The notes under the pieces are model-generated. The model saw nothing but the letters and a program-made list of their open reading frames with translations, had not been told where the DNA came from and searched no databases. From contig NZ_JACAFQ010000026.1 of assembly GCF_015354575.1 (NCBI RefSeq), positions 1 through 64,000 on the forward strand: a DNA stretch of 64,000 nucleotides, in the 5' to 3' direction. Below, one piece after another: positions 36,718-45,365 of the stretch. This DNA is from Pseudomonas sp. UFMG81. GTDB taxonomy: Bacteria > Pseudomonadota > Gammaproteobacteria > Pseudomonadales > Pseudomonadaceae. Made by a program: the position numbers and the translations under genes. Every line of letters starts with the position of its first letter. Position 1 is the stretch's first letter.

Positions 36718-37994
36718 GACACTGCACCCTGGGCAGCCTGGCCATAGCTGCGCCGGTCGATGACTCGCAACAGCTTCCCGGTCCGCCCATTGGTCACGAT
36801 ATCTGCTGGCCGACACCACTGTATGCCGATACGCAGCGCGCCTTGAGACACCAGCTCGGACAGGGCGCTGTCCCGCGCCTGCAACTGCGCAATCAGGTCG
36901 TGCGCCTGCTGCGGGTCTGCATCATGGGCGATACGCAGCGTCACTCGGTCAACGCCACCTGCCTGCTCGATCAACAGCTGCCATTGGCAACGCCCCAGCC
37001 GCGCCTCGATCAATTGCGCCAAGTCATCCGGAAACAGCGTTGCATAGCCGACCCGCACGCGATGCCCCAGGCCACTGCGCCCCTGCAGGATGAATGCTCG
37101 CCCTGAACCGCCCGCAGGCTCGCACCAGGCCGCCAGGTCCCCCACCGGATAGCGGATCACTGGCATCAACGTGCGGCCCAGGTCCGTCACCAGCAGCACC
37201 CCGGTACGGCCCGGTTCCTCGATGGGTACCCCCGTGACCTCATCAACGATTTCGACCAGGGTCTCAGGCTCGAAAGCCCGATGCTCGCCCTGCTCGCCCA
37301 CGGCAACACTGGCCCCGATCAGACCGGCGTCGACACTGGCACAGCCGATCGAGGCAACCCGCGCATTGGAAAACACGGCCTCGAACACATGAAGCTGCTC
37401 TTCGAACACACTCTCTCCGCCGTACAGCACTGCCCTGATACCCGGCAGCGTCTCCCCCGCCTGCGCCAGCGTCGAGGCGTACTGCAGCAGCTTTCCTGGG
37501 ACGCCCACCAGCACGTTGATCCCGTGCTGCTTGATCTGCGCTGTCAACACATCTGGCTCGACGATGCCCGTGAAGGGGAACTCACAGACAGGTGTCCGCG
37601 AGCACGACATCGCGCCATGGGCGAACAGGAAGCTGGCATACAGATCACCGGCAAAAAACAGGTTGGCGACCCGATCCCCGGGTTGCAGCAAGGGGTGCAG
37701 GCTGCGCCCGAAGGCAGCGGTGAACCGCGCCCATTCGTCATGGCTGTAGACCGAATACTTGCCACCGCCAGTGGTGCCACCGGTCTTGAACACAATGGCA
37801 TCCGTCATCGGGCCCGTCAGAACAGGCCAATCGCTCAACACCTCGGCCTTGTGCCAGTACGCGCCAGGTTCCACCAACGGCAGGTCCGACAGGGCCCACC
37901 CCTCAAGAGGAAGATCCTGGTAGAGCTGCGCGTAGTACGCAGAATGCGCCCGTGCGAAATCGACCAGCCGCTTCAGGCTGTGCGAAACGCTCAT
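36714..37994 (-). CDS. PaaK-like adenylate-forming ligase, lux-like cluster
   Basis: A 426-aa adenylating enzyme of the phenylacetate-CoA ligase (PaaK)/LuxE clan. The phosphate-binding motif is 'VFKTGGTTGGGKYSVYS', and 'VLYGGESVFEEQL' and 'PVIRYPVGDLAAW' are the later core motifs. C-terminal 'NGRTGKLLRVIDRR' should hold the lysine for the adenylation half reaction. The acid it activates is unknown. Start ATG at 37992-37994 overlaps the stop of the LuxC fusion gene (TGA at 37991-37993). Confidence 0.85.
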   Translation of the reverse strand: MSVSHSLKRLVDFARAHSAYYAQLYQDLPLEGWALSDLPLVEPGAYWHKAEVLSDWPVLTGPMTDAIVFKTGGTTGGGKYSVYSHDEWARFTAAFGRSLHPLLQPGDRVANLFFAGDLYASFLFAHGAMSCSRTPVCEFPFTGIVEPDVLTAQIKQHGINVLVGVPGKLLQYASTLAQAGETLPGIRAVLYGGESVFEEQLHVFEAVFSNARVASIGCASVDAGLIGASVAVGEQGEHRAFEPETLVEIVDEVTGVPIEEPGRTGVLLVTDLGRTLMPVIRYPVGDLAAWCEPAGGSGRAFILQGRSGLGHRVRVGYATLFPDDLAQLIEARLGRCQWQLLIEQAGGVDRVTLRIAHDADPQQAHDLIAQLQARDSALSELVSQGALRIGIQWCRPADIVTNGRTGKLLRVIDRRSYGQAAQGAVS

Positions 37995-40447
37995 GGTGCG
38001 CCCTCCCCGTCACTGTGTTCAGCCAGGGTTTCGAGGGGGAAATGACGTTTGTCGATCACCAAGGGCGTCTTGCCAGACTGCGGGCTGCGCTCGAACGCCT
38101 CGGGCGAGCGCTGGCAGACCAGCAGCTCCAGCAAGCCGTCCTTCACCCCCTTGCCCAGATCAGGGTCGCTCAATACCCTGCCCCTGACATCGGCCGGCTC
38201 GCCAGCGACCAACAGACGAATACGCTCCGGCCCCTGCGCCGGGCTGTGCTCCAGAAGCAGCTGGGCAGGCACTTGTGCCAACAGCGCCAGTTGCTGCGGA
38301 TTGATGAACAGCGAGCCGACACGCACCAGGCTGCCGTGACGCCCCAACAGCTCGAAACGTGGTTCGAGCGAGCCGCAACCACACGGCGCGGGCACCCAGC
38401 GCCCGCTGTCACCGATGTCGTAGCGTTCGATCTTCTGGCCCTCCCGGGCTCGGGAGGTGAACAACAGGCGCCCGGCCTGCCCCGGCGCAACGGGTTCGTC
38501 GCGCTCATGGGCGACGATCTCCAGCGACTGGGTGCTGGTCATCAGATGGAACACGCCTTGCGGGCTGCTTCGGCAGCCGTAGCCCAACGGCCCGGCATCC
38601 ACCGAGCCATAGAGCGCCGAGTGAATCACCTCGACACCAAAACCGCGCAACACCGCCCGTTGCTGCTCGGCCATGTGCTCCCCGCCCAGCAGGACCTTGC
38701 GGATGCCACCATAGGCGCGCAAGGCTTGCGCCTCGCGACAGAACAGCTGGTACACCGTGGAGGGCATGCCAAGCAGGGTGTCGATGCCCTGGCTGACAAT
38801 CAACCGCGCCACCTCGCTGTAGTCGTCGCCCTCGGGGCCTCCCATGGGGTAGTGCCTGGCCCCCAGCTTCTCCAGCACACTGAAGAAGCTCAGCAGGCCG
38901 CCATACAGGTTGCCCGCATACATCAGGTTGAGTACCCGGTCTTTGGCAGGGTCCAACCCGGCGGCGAACAGACCGTCCGCGGCGGCCTGCATCTGCCGCT
39001 GATAATCCCGATAGGTGTAGCCGGCCAGCTTGGGCACACCGCAGCTGCCACCACTGCGGAAGAACAACTGGGCGCCAGGGCTCATCGCCCCTCCTGCCAA
39101 TGCGTCCCTGCCCATGATGGGCTGGCCCCCGGCGAACTGCACCGGTGTGCCGGGCACGTCCAGCGTCGCCGTACCGGGCAGGCAATCCGCCAGCGGACTC
39201 ACCGAAACCCGGCGCGCCAGCATGCTCAGTGCATAGACGCCATCGTGCGGCTCGCCGCTGTAGCCGGCGTGCATGTGTTCCACTGCCGTCACGCGATCGA
39301 CCCCCGCCGCCAGCAAACGCTGGCTGAGCTCGGCGAAATCAGTTGCCGGCGCCACCAGGCCACAGGTTTGCAGATGCCTGCGCCAGGGCAGCAAGACCTC
39401 CACCAGTTCCTTGCGCGGTAATGGCCGCAGCAGGATCGTGCGCATCAAGGGCGAAGGCTCGAGCGCCACCTTGAGCTGCAACACGATCTGCCAGCCCTCG
39501 CCACGCCAGACCCGACCCGGCACTGACCCGAATACCTGCTCCAGTTCGGCGCAGGCCAGGGCAGTGGTGATTTCGGCAGCCTGCGCCGCGTCAGGCTGGG
39601 GCTCAGGCCAGCACGCCTGACGGCGCGCCATCGCCAGTGCGAGGCATTCACCCACTGCCTGCACAGTGGTCTGATCGTCACTATCGACGAAGACGACCTG
39701 TGGACTGGAGCACGCTTGCTGATCGAAACGGCAGACCTCGTCAGCCAGCGCGTCCAACGCCGTTGGGTTCAACGCATCGGGCACCAGCCAGGCAAAGCTG
39801 ATCTTGTGCCCCCAGGGTATCCAGCGGCACCCCGCTGGCAGTTGCCTGCGAATGGCATCCAGGCTGGCATTGCCGCCCCAGGCGGACACACCGTCGGCAT
39901 AGGGCAGCAACTGGCCGAGCTGATGCTTCGCCACTGGCAGCACAGCCACCTGGCGGGCAATACGGCCCGATGGGTCGCACGCCACGAACGCCTGCAGCAA
40001 GCGGGTGGTGCGTCCCTGATCACGGCCGCTCAGACGCAGCCAGTTGATGTTTCCAGCCAGCAACCCCTCGACCACGGCGAAGAAGGGAAGCAGCGGTGCA
40101 TTGGCCGGGGTGATGTGCAGCACCACCCCCAACGCACGCCAACTTTCGAAGTGGGGGCGCTGGTAATCGATGCGGCGCAGGGAGAACGGGGCAACGCCCA
40201 GCTCGTTTTCCACCTTGCCGCGCAAGGCGTCGGCCTGGCAAAAGTGCCGCACCTCATCGCGCGAGGCCACGTCCAGTTCGCCAAGGTAAGTGTCGCAGCG
40301 CAGTTTTTCGCTGAACCGTTCGGCACAGGCAATGACCTGTTCGACCGTACACGGGTCGGCCAGCCGCTCTGCCAGTTCGCTCACGGCGAACTCGATGGCC
40401 TGCTCCAGCGTCAACTCCGGGTGGTGGTGCCCATCGATGAAATACAT
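37991..40447 (-). CDS. LuxC-type acyl reductase fused to a PaaK-like adenylation domain
   Basis: An 818-aa two-domain enzyme. Residues 1 to about 430 are LuxC/acyl-CoA reductase: the cofactor-side stretch 'VVLHITPANAPLLPFFAVVE' (residues 108-127), the catalytic Cys246 in 'RFDQQACSSPQVV', and the LuxC tail 'YSGEPHDGVYALSML'. Residues about 435-818 form an adenylate-forming domain with 'FFRSGGSCGVPKLAGYTY' (463-479) and 'KVLLGGEHMAEQQ'. LuxC normally works with a separate LuxE ligase; here both kinds of activity sit in one chain. Expected chemistry is ATP-dependent acid activation and NADPH reduction to an aldehyde. Substrate unknown. It is 1 bp downstream of the LuxE-like gene. Confidence 0.86.
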   Translation of the reverse strand: MYFIDGHHHPELTLEQAIEFAVSELAERLADPCTVEQVIACAERFSEKLRCDTYLGELDVASRDEVRHFCQADALRGKVENELGVAPFSLRRIDYQRPHFESWRALGVVLHITPANAPLLPFFAVVEGLLAGNINWLRLSGRDQGRTTRLLQAFVACDPSGRIARQVAVLPVAKHQLGQLLPYADGVSAWGGNASLDAIRRQLPAGCRWIPWGHKISFAWLVPDALNPTALDALADEVCRFDQQACSSPQVVFVDSDDQTTVQAVGECLALAMARRQACWPEPQPDAAQAAEITTALACAELEQVFGSVPGRVWRGEGWQIVLQLKVALEPSPLMRTILLRPLPRKELVEVLLPWRRHLQTCGLVAPATDFAELSQRLLAAGVDRVTAVEHMHAGYSGEPHDGVYALSMLARRVSVSPLADCLPGTATLDVPGTPVQFAGGQPIMGRDALAGGAMSPGAQLFFRSGGSCGVPKLAGYTYRDYQRQMQAAADGLFAAGLDPAKDRVLNLMYAGNLYGGLLSFFSVLEKLGARHYPMGGPEGDDYSEVARLIVSQGIDTLLGMPSTVYQLFCREAQALRAYGGIRKVLLGGEHMAEQQRAVLRGFGVEVIHSALYGSVDAGPLGYGCRSSPQGVFHLMTSTQSLEIVAHERDEPVAPGQAGRLLFTSRAREGQKIERYDIGDSGRWVPAPCGCGSLEPRFELLGRHGSLVRVGSLFINPQQLALLAQVPAQLLLEHSPAQGPERIRLLVAGEPADVRGRVLSDPDLGKGVKDGLLELLVCQRSPEAFERSPQSGKTPLVIDKRHFPLETLAEHSDGEGAP

Positions 40448-40448
40448 G

Positions 40449-41573
40449 TCAGTTCTCCCGTATCAGTTCGGATGCCGCCAGTGCGCAACTACGGCCGGCA
40501 TGGGTGCCGGCACGCCCTTGAATCTCGAACCAGTCGGTATCGAGGGCGCAGGGGCATGCGTGGCCAGGAAAGAGCACCGCCATGTCGCTCATCACGATGC
40601 TGTGGGCAGGGCTGGAGGTGATGTAGGGCGAGACGAACTGGATGAACCCCGGTTGGCCATAACCCTGCAGGGCGAATGTTCTGAAATGGCGGGTATAGGC
40701 GCGGGCGTACACCGGTACATGCAAGCTGTGGTGCTCACATTCGACATAGGGCACGCAATGCTCCACCGCGCCGTAGCCATCGCGGCACCGGGCAGGCGAC
40801 AGGCCGAGTTGTTCGGCCATGCGCGCCAGCAGTTGCGCCTTGGGCACCTGGCGATCGGCATGGGTTTTCCAGCCGCCACCAAACAAGGCAAGCGAGCCGC
40901 CATCGAAGCTCAGCGCCGGCAGGCCCATTTCGCGCATGCGCTCGAGGGTGAACCACATGAACGCGGGAAACCCCAGGATGCGCAACGGCGCATCGTCTTG
41001 TGCGAATGCCTGGAGTGCGCGGATCACACCGAAAGGGTCGAACTCCATGCCTTTGCCGTTATGACGCAGCGCATGGAACGAGCGCTTGATGGGGGCGTAG
41101 CGACACAGGAACTCATCGGTGTGGGAGGTGCCCAGGGTGATCGTCTCGGCCGGCTCGTAACCCAGGATCAGGTAGTTGCAGGGCTGCCCCAGGGTCTCCC
41201 AGCCGTAATGCCGAAATACGCGGTCGACCATACCCTGCGCGGCCCCCAGGCTGCGTTGGTCATAACGCATGCGGCTTTGCTGCCCGGTGGTACCGGACGA
41301 CGTCAGTTCACGTGCGCCAACCCCGGATTCACTGAGCACCAGGCGCGTCTTGAAGTAATTGGCAAAGATTGGTGGTAGTTGCCCCCAACTGCCATTGGCC
41401 ACCTTTGCCGGGTCAAAATGTTGGTTGCGCAACCAATCTGCATAGCCCGGGGTCCGTTCGATATGGAAGGCCGTTATTTGTGCCATGGCGGCGTCGAAGA
41501 GTCGCTCGACACCGGGATTTAGTGCATAGGGAGTTTCGAGGGCGCACAGTTCGTCCACATGAAGAATATTCAA
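40449..41573 (-). CDS. LuxE-like acyl-protein synthetase
   Basis: A 374-aa LuxE-family enzyme (Pfam LuxE), which activates a fatty acid as acyl-AMP and passes it via its own acyl-enzyme to the LuxC reductase. The motif 'ARELTSSGTTGQQSRMRYD' is diagnostic and 'RCRDGYGAVEHCVPYVECE' corresponds to the LuxE core. The C-terminal 'AGRSCALAAS' aligns with the region where the acyl-accepting residue lies in LuxE, but which residue does this here is uncertain. First gene of the operon; ATG at 41571-41573. No luxAB is present. Confidence 0.86.
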   Translation of the reverse strand: MNILHVDELCALETPYALNPGVERLFDAAMAQITAFHIERTPGYADWLRNQHFDPAKVANGSWGQLPPIFANYFKTRLVLSESGVGARELTSSGTTGQQSRMRYDQRSLGAAQGMVDRVFRHYGWETLGQPCNYLILGYEPAETITLGTSHTDEFLCRYAPIKRSFHALRHNGKGMEFDPFGVIRALQAFAQDDAPLRILGFPAFMWFTLERMREMGLPALSFDGGSLALFGGGWKTHADRQVPKAQLLARMAEQLGLSPARCRDGYGAVEHCVPYVECEHHSLHVPVYARAYTRHFRTFALQGYGQPGFIQFVSPYITSSPAHSIVMSDMAVLFPGHACPCALDTDWFEIQGRAGTHAGRSCALAASELIREN

Positions 41574-41735
41574 GTTTCAAGTTCCTTTGATTCAAGAAGA
41601 ACTGCCGGATTGGCGATGCCAGTGCTCCGTCAACCGCACCGTTCAGCGACGTTGACGCCAGCAACTTGCACTCAGACGAATGACGGGGGTCATTAGCTTT
41701 TTGCAGGACAGCCTCAATACCCTTACGACCTTCAT

Positions 41736-41751
41736 ATATTCATTTGAATAT
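41736..41751. promoter_or_regulatory. AT-rich operator-like dyad upstream of the lux-like operon
   Basis: ATATTCA-TT-TGAATAT, a perfect 7-bp inverted repeat in a strikingly AT-rich stretch (about 41690-41830) that contrasts with the GC-rich surroundings. It lies about 165 bp upstream of the LuxE-like start and is a fair candidate for a regulator binding site. No regulator gene is linked. The rest of 41574-41958 shows no convincing gene; ATGGCC is repeated three times at 41917-41935. Confidence 0.45.
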
Positions 41752-41961
41752 TTGCTCGAAGTAACTTTAAGCAGATGCATTAATAAAAGTCTTAGGGCCA
41801 TCCCCATGGCCGCACTAAATATTTCGCCATGCCGTGTAGGACCCTTTTCCAATCCATGGCATCCATTGACTCCATTCGGGTGGGAAACTCTTTTTTACAC
41901 AGGCAGTACGCTGGTATGCCATGGCCATGGCCATGGCGCTACGCGCAGTCAGGCGTAGCGG

Positions 41962-42081
41962 GTGGAGTACCTGTCCAAGGTCAATGGCTTGCAGGTGCGC
42001 TTCCAGCGCTTCGATGGCCTGGGGCACGGGCCCCTGTTTCCAGCGTCGCTGAGCCAGGTGTTCGACAACCTGGCCCGGTGA
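41962..42081 (+). pseudogene. C-terminal remnant of an alpha/beta hydrolase
   Basis: The plus strand from 41962 reads 39 codons to TGA at 42079-42081. The peptide 'VNGLQVRFQRFDGLGHGPLF' and 'PASLSQVFDNLAR' resemble the last strand and helix of an alpha/beta hydrolase, with the catalytic-histidine motif GHGP. The frame is closed by TAG at 41956-41958 directly upstream, and no N-terminal part is found, so this is a stub. It lies between the lux-like operon and the zeta-toxin gene. Confidence 0.55.
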
Positions 42082-42093
42082 CACCATAGCCGG

Positions 42094-43077
42094 TCAGGGG
42101 TGCAGGTACTTGAGCACATACAGCGACAGCTCACGGAACACATCGGCCGGAATTTGCTCGTTCAAGGCCTGCGCCTTGCCCAGGGTCGTGCAGCAAGCCT
42201 TGAGCATCTTGCCGCGCACCTGCTCGTCGAGCATGCCGGTGTGCACCAGCTGGAAGAATTGCGGGTAGGTACTCGCGGCCTCCTCCTGTGAGCCACGACG
42301 GATCTCGAACACCCCGTTGATGTGCGGCGGCTGGAAGAACGGTTGATCTTCGCGGCTCGCCTGCGGCACCAGGCGCAGGTCCGCCGAGCAGACGCTATGA
42401 CACAGCAGCCTGCTGTCGCGGTCGGTTTCCATGCCGCGCTGGTAGAGGCTGATCTGCGAGCCGGGCGTCCTCAGACAGGCTGCCTCGAACGCATCGATGA
42501 TTTTCAGGGCATTGGCTTGCGACGATTCGATCTTGCTCAGCGAAACGAAGCGCTCGAGCTTGTCCTCGGCCACGCTTTTCACGCCACGCTCCAGAGTGTT
42601 CCAGTGGCCGAACTCCTTCTGGCAGGCGATCAGGTGCAGCTCCAGCTGGTAACCAGCCTGCTGCGCCAGGGCGGGCACGTCGGCGAACGCCACGTCGTCC
42701 AGCGCGGTCTCCATGATGATGTCGTAATGGTTGGCCAGCGCATGCTCGAAAATCTTGTTGCCCAGTTGCCAGATGAATTGTTCGGTGTGGGCATAGACAT
42801 GGCGACCGCCGAGCGATTTCATCGCCTCGTATTGCGGGTGCAGCTTGCGGTACTCCGGGTCGTACAGGCTGACATAGTCGTCGTAGCGCTTGCTCGCCAG
42901 TAGTGTCTTGTTCAGCAGATAGGTCTTGCCGGAGCCTTCGGCACCGGCCACCACCAGCATCCTCGGCGTGGGCTTGCCATCCGCGTCGAGGCGCCGCTTG
43001 CGCTCGAACAGGCTGGATTCGAGTGCTTCAAAGGCGGTGACTACATCTTCGGGGGTAAAGCTATAAGGCTGGGTCAT
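42094..43077 (-). CDS. Zeta-toxin-like P-loop kinase
   Basis: A 327-aa protein with a zeta-toxin/UDP-GlcNAc kinase-like core: Walker A 'VVAGAEGSGKTYLLN', then 'YDIIMETALDDVAFADVPAL' in the place of the acidic substrate-binding motif. C-terminal 120 residues are unfamiliar. I prefer the ATG at 43075-43077, which has AGGA at 9 bp; the ATG three codons earlier has no room for a ribosome site. No epsilon-like antitoxin gene is next to it, so it is an orphan or uses another partner. Upstream lies rtcB, same strand, 92 bp away. Confidence 0.8.
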   Translation of the reverse strand: MTQPYSFTPEDVVTAFEALESSLFERKRRLDADGKPTPRMLVVAGAEGSGKTYLLNKTLLASKRYDDYVSLYDPEYRKLHPQYEAMKSLGGRHVYAHTEQFIWQLGNKIFEHALANHYDIIMETALDDVAFADVPALAQQAGYQLELHLIACQKEFGHWNTLERGVKSVAEDKLERFVSLSKIESSQANALKIIDAFEAACLRTPGSQISLYQRGMETDRDSRLLCHSVCSADLRLVPQASREDQPFFQPPHINGVFEIRRGSQEEAASTYPQFFQLVHTGMLDEQVRGKMLKACCTTLGKAQALNEQIPADVFRELSLYVLKYLHP

Positions 43078-43169
43078 GATCGTCATTCCTGTTGACTACC
43101 CGGGATTGGGTTAGCCAACACGGTAGGGCGAACACAGGTGCCAACTGCGGTAGATAGCGCTGCGCCCGC

Positions 43170-44375
43170 CTACCCTTTGACGCACACCACCTGCCGCAGG
43201 GTGTGCACTACTTCGACCAGTTCACGCTGGGCCAGCATTACCGCATCGATATCCTTGTAGGCCATCGGGATCTCGTCGATCACATCCTTGTCCTTGCGGC
43301 ATTCCACATGGGCCGTGGCACGCTTCTGGTCCTCGACGGTGAAGCGGCTTTTCGCCTTGGTGCGGCTCATCACCCGCCCCGCGCCATGGCTGCACGAGCA
43401 GAACGATTCCTCGTTGCCCAGGCCGCGCACGATGAAGCTCTTGGCCCCCATGGACCCCGGGATGATGCCCAGCTGGCCCTTCTGCGCCGATACCGCGCCC
43501 TTGCGGGTGACCAGCACTTCGCGGCCGAAGTGCTGCTCCTTCTGCACATAGTTGTGGTGGCAGTCGACCGCCTCGAGGCTGGCCTCGAACGGCCTGCCCA
43601 GTACCTTGCGGGTGGCCGCGACCACCGCCTGCATCATCAGCTCGCGGTTGTGCCGGGCGAAGTCCTGGGCCCACTCCACGGCCTGCACATAGTCGGCGAA
43701 ATGCCGGCTGCCTTCCTCGAAATAAGCCAGGTCCCGGTCCGGCAAGTTGACCATGTGCTGACGCATGTCGGCCTGGGCCAGCTCAATGAACAGGTTGCCG
43801 ATGGCGTTGCCCACACCCCGGGAGCCACTGTGCAGCATGAACCAGACCCGGTCGGCCTCGTCCAGGCAGACTTCGATGAAGTGATTGCCGCCACCCAGGG
43901 TGCCCAGATGGTGGCGGTTGTTGGTTTCCTCCAGGCGCGGGTAGTTGTCGGTGATGGCCTTGAAACGCCCAGCCAAACCACGCCATTGCTGGTCAGCGTG
44001 CTTGGGTACGTCGTCCCAGGCGCCTTGGTCGCGGCGGCCGAAGGTCTTGCCGTGGGGCACGGCCTGCTCGATCGCGCTGCGCAGGCCGTGCAGGTTGTCC
44101 GGAAGGTCGCGGGCAAGCAGCGAGGTGCGCGCGGCGATCATGCCGCAGCCGATATCCACGCCCACCGCCGCCGGGATGATCGCCCCCACGGTGGGAATCA
44201 CGCTGCCGATGGTCGAGCCCTTGCCCAGGTGCACGTCCGGCATCACCGCCAGGTGCTTGAAAATGAACGGCATCCTGGCCGTGTTCATGAGCTGCTTGCG
44301 GGCATCGTCCTCGACCGGCACACCGTCGGTCCACAGTTTGATCGGCTTGCCGCCGGCGACTTGCAAGGTATCCAT
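43170..44375 (-). CDS. rtcB: RNA ligase RtcB
   Basis: A 401-aa GTP-dependent RNA ligase that seals 2',3'-cyclic phosphate and 5'-OH ends. Metal and nucleotide residues are visible: 'VGVDIGCGMIAARTS', 'GTLGGGNHFIEV', 'LHSGSRGVGN', and the guanylated histidine in 'CSCSHGAGRVMSR'. Start ATG at 44373-44375. There is no rtcA or rtcR beside it; the neighbour is the zeta-like kinase. Confidence 0.96.
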   Translation of the reverse strand: MDTLQVAGGKPIKLWTDGVPVEDDARKQLMNTARMPFIFKHLAVMPDVHLGKGSTIGSVIPTVGAIIPAAVGVDIGCGMIAARTSLLARDLPDNLHGLRSAIEQAVPHGKTFGRRDQGAWDDVPKHADQQWRGLAGRFKAITDNYPRLEETNNRHHLGTLGGGNHFIEVCLDEADRVWFMLHSGSRGVGNAIGNLFIELAQADMRQHMVNLPDRDLAYFEEGSRHFADYVQAVEWAQDFARHNRELMMQAVVAATRKVLGRPFEASLEAVDCHHNYVQKEQHFGREVLVTRKGAVSAQKGQLGIIPGSMGAKSFIVRGLGNEESFCSCSHGAGRVMSRTKAKSRFTVEDQKRATAHVECRKDKDVIDEIPMAYKDIDAVMLAQRELVEVVHTLRQVVCVKG

Positions 44376-44474
44376 GTTGTCTGTTCCGTTGAGCCACAGC
44401 CGCCATGATACCGCCGAAGGTCGTAGACCGGCCGCTTGCCAGCGGGGTGGCAGCGTGCTGTATGCTTGCCCGGT

Positions 44475-44606
44475 CTTCAGGGCGGGGTGAAAGTCCCCAC
44501 CGGCGGTAAATCGAAAGATGAGCCCGCGAGCGCCCCGGCCATGCCGGGGGTCAGCAGATCTGGTGCGACTCCAGAGCCGACGGTCATAGTCCGGATGAAA
44601 GAAGGC
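44475..44606 (+). ncRNA. FMN riboswitch (RFN element)
   Basis: The conserved RFN blocks are in order: CTTCAGGGCGGGGTGAAAG, CCCCACCGGCGGTAA, AGCCCGCGAGCG, GGTCAGCAGATCTGGTG, CCAGAGCCGACGGTCATAG and CCGGATGAAAGAAGG. It sits 85 bp upstream of ribB and should repress it when FMN is plentiful. Confidence 0.97.
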
Positions 44607-44611
44607 GTTTG

Positions 44612-44647
44612 GCAGGGGCCGTCAGGGCGCCCCTGCGCGCGCGTTTT
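44612..44647 (+). terminator. Possible riboswitch-controlled terminator
   Basis: GCAGGGG/CCCCTGC stem (44612-44618 with 44630-44636) just after the RFN element, followed seven bases later by GTTTTGTT. A plausible expression platform, but the T-run is short and displaced. Confidence 0.5.
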
Positions 44648-44690
44648 GTTCGCCCCGAGACGTTCATCGATCATTCACGAGGAGCGTTTC

Positions 44691-45341
44691 ATGTCCCCCA
44701 TGCCACACAAAGCATTCCCCAACGTCACCGCCGCCATCGCCGCCTTCCAGGCCGGGCGCCCCGTGCTGCTGCTCGACGACGACGACCGCGAGGACGAAGC
44801 CGACATCGTCGCTGCCGCCGAAAACCTTTCGCTGCAGACCATGGCCATGATGATTCGCGATTGCAGCGGCATCGTCTGCCTGTGCCTGGACGAAGCCACC
44901 GTCGACGCCCTGCAACTGGCGCCGATGGTGCCGAACAACCAGGCCCGCCACGGTACCGGCTTCACCGTCACCATCGAGGCGGCCGAAGGCGTCAGCACCG
45001 GCGTGTCGGCCCAGGACCGAATCACCACCATCGAGGCCGCGCTGCGCTCTACCGCGCAACAGCGGCACATCGTCAGCCCGGGCCATGTGTTCCCGTTGCG
45101 CGCCCGCGACGGCGGCGTGCTGACCCGCCGCGGCCATACCGAAGGCTCGGTGGACCTGGCACGCCTGGCCGGCCTGCGCCCGGCGGCGGTGCTGTGCGAG
45201 CTGATGAACCCCGACGGCAGCATGGCCCGCGGTGAACAGGTGGCGGTGTACGCGCGCCAGTACAACCTGCCGGTGCTGACCATCGAGGAACTGGCGCGGT
45301 ATCGCGAAGCGATGCTGGCGCTGGAGGCCGAACCGGCCTGA
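44691..45341 (+). CDS. ribB: 3,4-dihydroxy-2-butanone 4-phosphate synthase
   Basis: A 216-aa enzyme that makes the four-carbon unit of riboflavin from ribulose 5-phosphate. The acidic loop 'LLLDDDDREDEADIV' and 'SPGHVFPLRARDGGVLTRRG' are diagnostic. ATG at 44691-44693 after GAGGAG. It stands alone under the FMN riboswitch, whereas a second copy of this activity is fused in ribBX at 56177-57268. Confidence 0.97.
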   Translation: MSPMPHKAFPNVTAAIAAFQAGRPVLLLDDDDREDEADIVAAAENLSLQTMAMMIRDCSGIVCLCLDEATVDALQLAPMVPNNQARHGTGFTVTIEAAEGVSTGVSAQDRITTIEAALRSTAQQRHIVSPGHVFPLRARDGGVLTRRGHTEGSVDLARLAGLRPAAVLCELMNPDGSMARGEQVAVYARQYNLPVLTIEELARYREAMLALEAEPA

Positions 45342-45365
45342 GTCCTTCTAGCGGCCCGATCGCCT

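Noticed and set aside
41829..42089. Plus-strand 86-codon open frame across the AT-rich leader and the hydrolase stub
   Set aside because: The frame is different from that of the hydrolase-like peptide and has no ribosome site; the ATGGCC repeats give its Pro-Trp run.
41574..42093. Integrase, transposase or tRNA attachment site flanking the lux-like operon
   Set aside because: None is visible on either side; acquisition is suggested only by the AT-rich leader and the hydrolase stub.
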